Positions 1 to 7,172 of a stretch of DNA of 7,172 bases are shown here, one piece after another (positions within the stretch are counted from its first letter, which is position 1; every line of letters starts with the position of its first letter). The notes beneath the pieces were generated by a model that did not search any database, was not told the origin of the DNA, and saw only the letters and a list, made by a program, of their open reading frames with translations. The DNA is taken from the NCBI GenBank assembly GCA_006515795.1, contig VFMC01000066.1:1-7172 (forward strand), written 5' to 3'. Made by a program: the position numbers and the translations under genes. This stretch comes from Acidimicrobiaceae bacterium. GTDB taxonomy: Bacteria; Actinomycetota; Acidimicrobiia; Acidimicrobiales; Ilumatobacteraceae.

Positions 1-61
1 CGAGCCGGTCGAGACGGTCGTACGGGTACGGAGGCGGGACAAAACCTTCAGGCTGCAACAT
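1..61 (-). CDS. dapC: N-terminus of probable succinyldiaminopimelate aminotransferase (partial)
   Basis: Only the first 20 codons are inside the window; the gene runs off the left edge. They start with ATG-TTG and encode MLQPEGFVPPPYPYDRLDRL. An in-frame TGA at 71-73 just upstream excludes a longer N-terminus. A GGGG run at 66-69, four bases before the ATG, is a weak ribosome-binding site. The PPPYPYDRL stretch is what I recall from the start of succinyldiaminopimelate transaminases of Acidimicrobiia-like actinobacteria; those enzymes are PLP-dependent class I/II aminotransferases that make N-succinyl-LL-diaminopimelate on the route to lysine. The gene starts 20 bases after hflX on the same strand, and dapF of the same pathway lies just upstream, which supports the call. 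With 20 residues and no catalytic region visible, another aminotransferase, or an unrelated protein, remains possible. Confidence 0.5.
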   Translation of the reverse strand, partial: MLQPEGFVPPPYPYDRLDRL

Positions 62-81
62 GGCGCCCCATCATGACGCAC

Positions 82-1389
82 TCAGGGCACGTCGACCACG
101 AAGTCGGACAGGCGACCGGCCGATGCCGCCGCCAGCCTCGCCCGCACCCGCACTCCCCCGTCTTCGTGCGCGGTCGAAACGACCTCGCCCTCGCGGTGCA
201 CGGCAGCGAGCAGGTCGCCACGCTCGTACGGGATCAACAGCTCGTAGGGCACGTTGATGGATCGCAGCCGGTCGGCGAGCGCAGCCAGGAACTCGTCGAT
301 GCCTTCGCCCGAAACCGCACTGAGGGCGACCGAGCCCTCGTCGTCGGCCACCAGTTCGCGGGCTGCTTCGGGCGCCGCATCGGTCTTGTTGAACACGAGC
401 AGCTCGGGCACGCGGTCGGCGTCGATCTCCGCCAGGACCTCACGGACTGCTGCGATCTGCCCCGTCGGATCGGCGGCCGACGAATCGACGACGTGCACCA
501 GGAAGTCGGCCTGGCCGGCCACCTCGAGCGTTCCCTTGAACGCCTCGATGAGCCCGTGGGGAAGCCGCCTGACGAAACCGACGGTGTCGGTGAGCAGCAC
601 CGGTTCGCCGCCAGGCAACGCCAGGCGACGGGTAGTGGGATCGAGAGTGGCGAACAGGCGATCTTCCACGAGCACACCCGCCTGGGTGAGCCGGTTCAAC
701 AGCGTGCTCTTGCCGGCGTTGGTGTAGCCGACGATCGCGACCGAGACGAGGCCACTGCGCTCGCGGCTCTTTCGCTGCAACTGGCGCGTCTCGCGCAGCT
801 CGTCGAGCTCGTGGTCGAGCTTGGTGATCCGCCGCATCAACGTTCGGCGGTCGGTTTCGAGCTTGGTCTCGCCCTTGCCGCGCGTGCGGGTGCCGATGCC
901 GCCGCTCTGCTGCGAGAGGTTGCCCTTGGTGCCGCGACGGAGGCGGGGCAGTCGGTAGCGCAGCAGCGCCAGCTCGACTTGCGCCTTGCCTTCGAGGGTG
1001 TGCGCGTTCTGGCCGAAGATGTCGAGGATGACGGCCGTGCGGTCGATCGCCGTGCGGCCGAGCAGCTTCTCCAGGTTGAACTGCTGGGCCGGGCTGAGAT
1101 CGTTGTCGAAGACCACCGTGTCGGCATCGACGGCGAGGCACATCTGCTTGAGCTCGTCGACCTTGCCCTTCCCGATGAACCAGGTGTGGTCGGGCGAGTC
1201 ACGACGCTGCACCAAGCGACCAGCCTCGTCGGCGCCGGCAGTGTCGATGAGCAGGGCCAACTCGTCGAGGCCGGCCTCGGTGTCGGCGTCGGTGTGGCCG
1301 GGCAGGGTGACGCCGACGAGCACGATCCGTTCCCGCTTGCTGCGCTCGATGAGCGTGGCGCCGAGCGCCTGGTTGTAGGGATTAGTCAT
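82..1389 (-). CDS. hflX: Ribosome-associated GTPase HflX
   Basis: This 435-residue protein is a HflX GTPase, which in well-studied bacteria binds the 50S subunit and splits or rescues stalled ribosomes under stress. The N-terminal HflX domain covers about residues 20-210. It includes the FIGKGKVDEL motif (71-80), the NLSPAQQFNLEK-type motif near 96-108 and the glycine-rich loop with GGIGTR (163-168). The G domain follows: G1 GYTNAGKS (221-228), switch I around ATLDPTTR (247-254), G3 DTVGF (268-272), G4 NKTD (334-337) and G5 SAVSG (357-361). The length is close to E. coli HflX. The frame is open far upstream, but ATG at 1389 is chosen because the preceding codons lie inside dapF and do not resemble HflX. 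It starts 5 bases after the dapF stop with no clear Shine-Dalgarno site, so translation may be coupled to dapF. The glycine-rich loop has an apparent two-residue TR duplication (see findings). Confidence 0.96.
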   Translation of the reverse strand: MTNPYNQALGATLIERSKRERIVLVGVTLPGHTDADTEAGLDELALLIDTAGADEAGRLVQRRDSPDHTWFIGKGKVDELKQMCLAVDADTVVFDNDLSPAQQFNLEKLLGRTAIDRTAVILDIFGQNAHTLEGKAQVELALLRYRLPRLRRGTKGNLSQQSGGIGTRTRGKGETKLETDRRTLMRRITKLDHELDELRETRQLQRKSRERSGLVSVAIVGYTNAGKSTLLNRLTQAGVLVEDRLFATLDPTTRRLALPGGEPVLLTDTVGFVRRLPHGLIEAFKGTLEVAGQADFLVHVVDSSAADPTGQIAAVREVLAEIDADRVPELLVFNKTDAAPEAARELVADDEGSVALSAVSGEGIDEFLAALADRLRSINVPYELLIPYERGDLLAAVHREGEVVSTAHEDGGVRVRARLAAASAGRLSDFVVDVP

Positions 1390-1394
1390 GCCGG

Positions 1395-2231
1395 CTACAG
1401 CTGTCTCTCTGGGGTCTGCTGGAAACGGGCATCGGGCACCTCGACCAGCACGTGGGCGACGAACACGGTGGGACCGATCAGGGTGACATGGCCGGGAACC
1501 GGGTCGTCGAGACGAACCTTTGCACCTCCACCATCCATGTGCACCATGATTTCCCGGGTCGATGCCGGCACGAGACCCCACGACACCGCCGCCCAGGCGC
1601 TGGCACAGGCGCCGGTGCCGCAGGCTTCGGTGACGCCCGCGCCGCGCTCGTGCACCCGCATGCGGATCGACGTGCCGTCGTGGCCCGGCTCGACGAGCTC
1701 GAGGTTGGTGCAGGGCACCTGCGACCCGAGGGCGACCAGATCGACGGCGGACACGTCGTCGACGCCGACGACGGTGTGTGGGTTGCCGACGCTCAGGTGG
1801 GCCACCGGTCGGTCGGGATTGCAGCCGATCTCGTGCCACCCCGCAGGAGCCGCGATCGCCATGACCGGGCCCATGTCGACGCTGATGTCGAGGGTGTCGG
1901 CCGCCTCGGCGGCGGCGAGGCGGACGAGACGCGGGCCGGCGTCGGTGGCGATGAGCTGGTCGTCGAGGTTGCCGCGCCGCTCCGCCAACGCCTGGGCGAA
2001 GCAGCGGATGCCGTTGCCGCTCATCTCGGCTCGGCTTCCGTCGGCGTTGTAGAGCACCATGCGCGCCGCATGACCGGGCTCGCCATCGCCGACCAGCAGC
2101 CCGTCGGCGCCGATGCCGCGGCGCCGATCGCACAGGTACCGGGCCAGCGCCGGCAGGTCGTCGACTGCCGGGTGGAACACCACGACGAAGTCGTTGCCGA
2201 GACCGTGATGCTTGGTGAGTTCGAGCTTCAT
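1395..2231 (-). CDS. dapF: Diaminopimelate epimerase
   Basis: This 278-residue cytoplasmic enzyme interconverts LL- and meso-diaminopimelate, the last intermediate before lysine and a peptidoglycan cross-link residue in many bacteria. The N-terminal MKLELTKHHGLGNDFVV segment is typical of the family. The two catalytic cysteines are present: C77 in SGNGIRC and C204 in the EACGTGACA motif. The NADGSRAEMSGNG (62-74) and VGNPHTVV (148-155) substrate-binding segments are also present. Length matches the family. The frame is open 28 codons further upstream, but ATG 2231 is the right start: it gives the conserved N-terminus and overlaps the miaA stop as ATGA. A GAGGG at 2242-2246, ten bases upstream, is a plausible ribosome-binding site. 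The dapC-like gene two genes downstream acts in the same pathway. Confidence 0.97.
   Translation of the reverse strand: MKLELTKHHGLGNDFVVVFHPAVDDLPALARYLCDRRRGIGADGLLVGDGEPGHAARMVLYNADGSRAEMSGNGIRCFAQALAERRGNLDDQLIATDAGPRLVRLAAAEAADTLDISVDMGPVMAIAAPAGWHEIGCNPDRPVAHLSVGNPHTVVGVDDVSAVDLVALGSQVPCTNLELVEPGHDGTSIRMRVHERGAGVTEACGTGACASAWAAVSWGLVPASTREIMVHMDGGGAKVRLDDPVPGHVTLIGPTVFVAHVLVEVPDARFQQTPERQL
2228..2231 (-). other. miaA/dapF stop-start overlap (ATGA)
   Basis: The miaA TGA and the dapF ATG share bases in a four-base ATGA on the minus strand. This is direct sequence evidence for co-transcription and suggests translational coupling or re-initiation at dapF. Confidence 0.9.
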
Positions 2232-3163
2232 GAGTCGGACGCCCTCGAGACGACAGCCAACCCGGAGATGACGGGGACCGCTTCGGCGACCGGATCGGTG
2301 TGGATGTCGATCCACTGTATTCGCGGGTCACGCCGGTACCACCGGTCCTGGCGGACCGCGTACTGCCGGGTGCGCACGATGATCTGCTCGACGGCCTCGT
2401 CGAAGGAGACCACACCGTCGAGGTGGGCGATCAACTCCTTGTAGCCCAGAGCCTGGCGGGCGGTGCGCGACATCTCCGGCCAGCGTTCCAGCACGGCGAC
2501 GACCTCGGCGCACAGCCCGGCGGCGATCATCGCCTGCACCCGCTTCTCGATCCGCTCTGCCAGAGCAGCGCGGGTCCACCGCAGCCCGACCTGCACGAAC
2601 CGCGTCGGCGCATAGCTGTCGAGACCCGGACCGAACGAGCTGAACCGGCGCCCACTCCCCTCGCACACCTCGAGGGCGCGCACGATCCGCCGCAAGTTGC
2701 CGGGCTCGACCTTGCCGGCCGCATCGGGATCGACGGCCACGAGCTCGGAGTACAGGTGCTCGACCGGGAGCGCCGCGGCGCGAGCCTCCAGCCGTGCCCG
2801 GACCTCGGGCCAGGTGCCGGGCAGCTCCATCGGATCGGTGAGCGCCCGCAGGTACAGGCCGGTCCCCGCCACGAGGACCGGACGGCACCCGCGACGTTCG
2901 ATGTCGGCCAACGCCACGGTGGCGGCCTGCACATGCTCCGCAACGGCGAAGTCGTGATCAGGATCGACGAGGTCGATGCAGTGGTGGGCGACAGCCGCCT
3001 GGTCGCGCCGCGTCGGCTTGGCGGTGCCGATGTCCATGCCGCGGTACACCTGCATCGCGTCGACCGCCACGATCTCGACACCGGTGAGTGCACTGGCAAG
3101 CGCCATCGCCACGTCGCTTTTCCCGCTGGCCGTTGGGCCGAGGATGACGAGCGGAGTGCTCAA
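2228..3163 (-). CDS. miaA: tRNA dimethylallyltransferase MiaA
   Basis: This 311-residue enzyme transfers a dimethylallyl group from DMAPP to N6 of A37 in tRNAs that read UNN codons, giving i6A37. Visible motifs are the P-loop GPTASGKS (9-16), DAMQVYRGMDIGTAKP (35-50; usually DSMQVYRG, here with Ala), VAGTGLYLRAL (98-108), ALGYKEL (238-244) and TRQYAVRQDRWYRRD (265-279), as expected for the IPP-transferase family. Length is normal. The start codon is TTG at 3163; no ATG or GTG upstream in this frame gives a sensible alternative, and this start places the P-loop at the family's usual distance from the N-terminus. The TTG overlaps the miaB stop as TTGA, and no good Shine-Dalgarno site is visible, so translation probably depends on re-initiation after miaB. 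Its product i6A37 is the substrate of the MiaB enzyme encoded immediately upstream. Confidence 0.97.
   Translation of the reverse strand: MSTPLVILGPTASGKSDVAMALASALTGVEIVAVDAMQVYRGMDIGTAKPTRRDQAAVAHHCIDLVDPDHDFAVAEHVQAATVALADIERRGCRPVLVAGTGLYLRALTDPMELPGTWPEVRARLEARAAALPVEHLYSELVAVDPDAAGKVEPGNLRRIVRALEVCEGSGRRFSSFGPGLDSYAPTRFVQVGLRWTRAALAERIEKRVQAMIAAGLCAEVVAVLERWPEMSRTARQALGYKELIAHLDGVVSFDEAVEQIIVRTRQYAVRQDRWYRRDPRIQWIDIHTDPVAEAVPVISGLAVVSRASDS
3160..3163 (-). other. miaB/miaA stop-start overlap (TTGA)
   Basis: The miaB TGA and the miaA TTG start share bases in a four-base TTGA. It joins the two steps of A37 modification in one translationally linked pair, with a non-ATG start for the second gene. 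Confidence 0.85.
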
Positions 3164-4578
3164 TCGGCCATCACGGGGATGCGGCGCTTGTGCGCCGGCT
3201 CGCTGAGCAGTTCTGTGAACACGCCGACGAGGTGGTGCGGCGCCGCACCGGTGATCTCGACGGTTGCATACGACCCGGTACGGATCGGCCGCGGCGGCGT
3301 GAAGTGCACCAGCTTGTTCTGCCGGGTGCGCGCCGAGAGCTGGCTCGGATCCTTGCGGCTGGCGCCTTCGACCAACACCTCTTCGACCCGCCCGATCCGC
3401 GCTCGGTGCTTGGCGATGGCGCTGCGTTCGACAACGATGCGAAGGCGCTCGAATCGCTCGGCGACGACAGCCGGCGCGACGAACTGCCCGGTCATGGTTG
3501 CCGCCTCGGTGCCTTCGCGGGGCGAGAACACGAACGTGTAGGCGTAGTCGTACTCGGCCGCCGCGGCCACCTCCAGCGTGCGCTGGAAGTGGTCGTCGGT
3601 CTCACCGGGGAAGCCGACGATGATGTCGGTGCTCACCGCCAGGTCGGCGATGCTCGCCCGCGCCGCCCCGAGCCGTTCGAGGTAGCGCGCCGCGGTGTAG
3701 CCACGGTGCATCAGCGAGAGCACCTGATCGGAACCGCTCTGCAGCGGGTAGTGCAAGTGTTCGCACACGGCCGGCGTGGAGGCCATCGCCGCGAAGGTCT
3801 CGGCGCGCATGTCCTTCGGGTGGGGGCTGGTGAAGCGGACTCGACGGATGCCTTCGACCGCGCCGACCGCCTGCAGAAGGTCGGCGAACAGCGGTCGCAG
3901 ACTTGCATCGGCGGCGCCGTCGCGCCGGAGATCGAGCTGAATGTCGCGGCCGTAGCTGTTCACGTTCTGACCGAGCAGGGTGACCTCGGTGACGCCTTGA
4001 TCGGCGAGAGCCGAGACCTCGGCGACGATGTCGTGGAACGGCCGACTGATCTCGGTGCCGCGCACGCTGGGCACGATGCAGAAAGCGCACGAGTTGTCGC
4101 AGCCGATCTGAATGGTGACCCAGGCGTTGTACGACGTCTCGCGGCGCGCCGGCAGCGCCGAAGGGAACAACGCATGGTCTTCGATGACGGCGGCATCGAA
4201 GATCTCGGTGACCGGGCCGCTGCTGAGTGCTTGGTTGATCAGTTCACCCGCCCGGTGGACGTTGTGCGTACCGAGCACCACATCGGCCCACGGCGCGCGC
4301 TGGCGAACGATCTCGCGGTCCTTCTGGGCGAGGCAGCCGGCCACCACGATCTGGCGGCCTTGCCGTTCTTCCTTCCAAGCCTTGAGGTGGCCGAGGTTGC
4401 CGTAGAGCCTGTTGTCGGCGTTCTCGCGGATGCAGCAGGTGTTGAGCACCACCACATCGGCATCGGCCTGGTGCCCGACGGCGACGAGGCCGTCGACGTC
4501 GAGCAACCCGGCGATCCGTTCGGAGTCGTGTTCGTTCATCTGGCACCCGTAGGTGTGCACGACGTAGGTGCGGGTCAC
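3160..4578 (-). CDS. miaB: tRNA-2-methylthio-N6-dimethylallyladenosine synthase MiaB
   Basis: This 472-residue radical-SAM methylthiotransferase converts i6A37 to ms2i6A37 in tRNA, using two [4Fe-4S] clusters. The N-terminal MTTase domain carries cluster cysteines C12 (YGCQMNEHDSE), C48 (LNTCCIRENA) and C82 (VAGCLAQKD). The radical-SAM cluster is C160, C164, C167 in GCDNSCAFCIVPSVRG. The barrel contains LLGQNVNSYG (201-210), FTSPHPKDM (249-257), HYPLQSGSD (276-284) and DIIVGFPGET (318-327). A C-terminal TRAM domain covers about 396-460. The frame stays open 42 codons further upstream, but that extension is Arg/Pro-rich and lies partly within the preceding gene. GTG at 4578 puts the conserved RTYVVHTYGCQMN at the N-terminus, as the family requires. 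No strong Shine-Dalgarno site precedes it. It starts 31 bases after the VOC gene and overlaps miaA. Confidence 0.97.
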   Translation of the reverse strand: MTRTYVVHTYGCQMNEHDSERIAGLLDVDGLVAVGHQADADVVVLNTCCIRENADNRLYGNLGHLKAWKEERQGRQIVVAGCLAQKDREIVRQRAPWADVVLGTHNVHRAGELINQALSSGPVTEIFDAAVIEDHALFPSALPARRETSYNAWVTIQIGCDNSCAFCIVPSVRGTEISRPFHDIVAEVSALADQGVTEVTLLGQNVNSYGRDIQLDLRRDGAADASLRPLFADLLQAVGAVEGIRRVRFTSPHPKDMRAETFAAMASTPAVCEHLHYPLQSGSDQVLSLMHRGYTAARYLERLGAARASIADLAVSTDIIVGFPGETDDHFQRTLEVAAAAEYDYAYTFVFSPREGTEAATMTGQFVAPAVVAERFERLRIVVERSAIAKHRARIGRVEEVLVEGASRKDPSQLSARTRQNKLVHFTPPRPIRTGSYATVEITGAAPHHLVGVFTELLSEPAHKRRIPVMAD

Positions 4579-4609
4579 GATGGTGCAGGCTAGCGGTGCC
4601 CGTCGTGGC

Positions 4610-5032
4610 TCAATCCGACGGCGCCGCCCAGTGCGGCGAATGCGGGTTCCAGGCGATCTCCCAGAGGTGCCCGTCGGGATCGGCCACGTACGACGAGTAC
4701 CCACCCCAGAACACCGACACCGGATCCTTCACCGGCGCCGCACCCGCCGCGACCCACGCCGCGAACACCCGGTCGACCTCGGCGGTGGAGCTGACGGTGA
4801 TGGCCAACGTGACACCACGGAACCCCGCCGTCGGCACCGCCTGCACGGCGTCGTCGGCCAACGCCGACGAGCCGTAGACCGAAAGCACCACGTTGCCGAG
4901 TTCGAAGAACGTGATGTTGCCCTCGACCGAGGCGCTGGACCGTTGCCAGCCCAACGCCTCGTAGAACGCTGTGGAACGGGCCAGATCGGCCACGCCGAGC
5001 GTGACCAAGCTGAGATGTGGTGGAACGCTCAT
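4610..5032 (-). CDS. VOC-superfamily (glyoxalase/bleomycin-resistance fold) protein
   Basis: This 140-residue protein has the two beta-alpha-beta-beta-beta modules of the vicinal oxygen chelate fold. Module 1 opens with LSLVTLGVADLARSTAFYEALGW (family signature, about residues 7-29). Module 2 ends in WGGYSSYVADPDGHLWEIAWNP (109-130), whose E125 is a candidate metal ligand. E44 in FFELGN is another. In relatives that I recall, the segment corresponding to GVTLAITV (73-80) often has His where this protein has I78, so the metal site may be incomplete. The reaction and substrate are unknown; members include dioxygenases, lyases, antibiotic-binding proteins and non-enzymatic binders. There is no signal peptide or membrane segment. 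ATG 5032 lies ten bases after the recA stop with no obvious ribosome-binding site, suggesting coupling to recA. It sits where many actinobacteria have recX, but it shows no resemblance to RecX. Confidence 0.85.
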   Translation of the reverse strand: MSVPPHLSLVTLGVADLARSTAFYEALGWQRSSASVEGNITFFELGNVVLSVYGSSALADDAVQAVPTAGFRGVTLAITVSSTAEVDRVFAAWVAAGAAPVKDPVSVFWGGYSSYVADPDGHLWEIAWNPHSPHWAAPSD

Positions 5033-5042
5033 GGCGCGACGA

Positions 5043-7172
<2,130 letters not shown>

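Noticed and set aside
73..2052. Very long plus-strand open frame (659 codons) antisense to hflX and dapF
   Set aside because: It lies opposite two clear genes. Its translation is rich in Arg, Asp, Val and Gly with no recognisable domain, as expected for the mirror frame of GC-rich coding sequence.
1390..2415. N-terminal extension of hflX by up to 342 residues
   Set aside because: The extension is the out-of-frame reading of dapF and the end of miaA, with Arg/Gly/Pro-rich sequence unrelated to HflX. ATG 1389 fits the family.
2300..3541. Plus-strand open frame of 413 codons opposite miaA and the end of miaB
   Set aside because: Spans two real minus-strand genes and shows no conserved motif; a codon-bias shadow.
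3190..4593. Plus-strand open frame of 467 codons opposite miaB
   Set aside because: Antisense to an unambiguous MiaB with all cluster cysteines; low-complexity shadow translation and no family motif.
4579..4609. Possible terminator or small RNA between the VOC gene and miaB
   Set aside because: The 31 bases hold a repeated GGTGC but no stable inverted repeat followed by T residues.

Overview
The window is a GC-rich bacterial chromosome segment in which every supported gene lies on the minus strand, packed almost end to end. Reading in the direction of transcription (high to low coordinates), the order is recA (N-terminus beyond the right edge, interrupted by an intein), a small VOC/glyoxalase-fold protein, miaB, miaA, dapF, hflX, and the first 20 codons of a gene that looks like a succinyldiaminopimelate aminotransferase (dapC), cut by the left edge. 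The cluster recA ... miaB-miaA-dapF-hflX is a familiar actinobacterial arrangement. The GC-rich third positions, GTG/TTG starts, weak Shine-Dalgarno sites and the RecA sequence also point to Actinobacteria, perhaps the Acidimicrobiia. That lineage is an inference, not a proven assignment.

Right part (5043-7172): RecA recombinase whose reading frame contains a 362-residue in-frame insertion with all the hallmarks of an intein: N-terminal Cys, a TxxH block, a C-terminal His-Asn followed by Ser, and a LAGLIDADG (DOD) homing endonuclease in the middle. It splits the GVMFG/SPETT motif at the start of DNA-binding loop L2. This is the position I know from the Mycobacterium leprae RecA intein, not the M. 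tuberculosis one. RecA should be inactive until the intein splices itself out.

Middle (2228-5032): a VOC-fold protein sits where many actinobacteria carry recX. It is followed by miaB and miaA, which act in sequence on A37 of tRNAs: MiaA adds dimethylallyl and MiaB adds methylthio.

Left part (1-2231): dapF (diaminopimelate epimerase, lysine and peptidoglycan precursor supply), hflX (ribosome-associated GTPase) and the dapC-like start. Intergenic gaps are only 5 to 31 bases. The miaB/miaA and miaA/dapF junctions are four-base stop/start overlaps. No promoter or terminator is visible, so a single transcription unit starting upstream of recA, outside the window, is likely. No RNA genes, CRISPR arrays or insertion sequences were seen, and no stretch over 300 bases lacks a gene. 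The intein is the main accessory element; I found no wholly new system.
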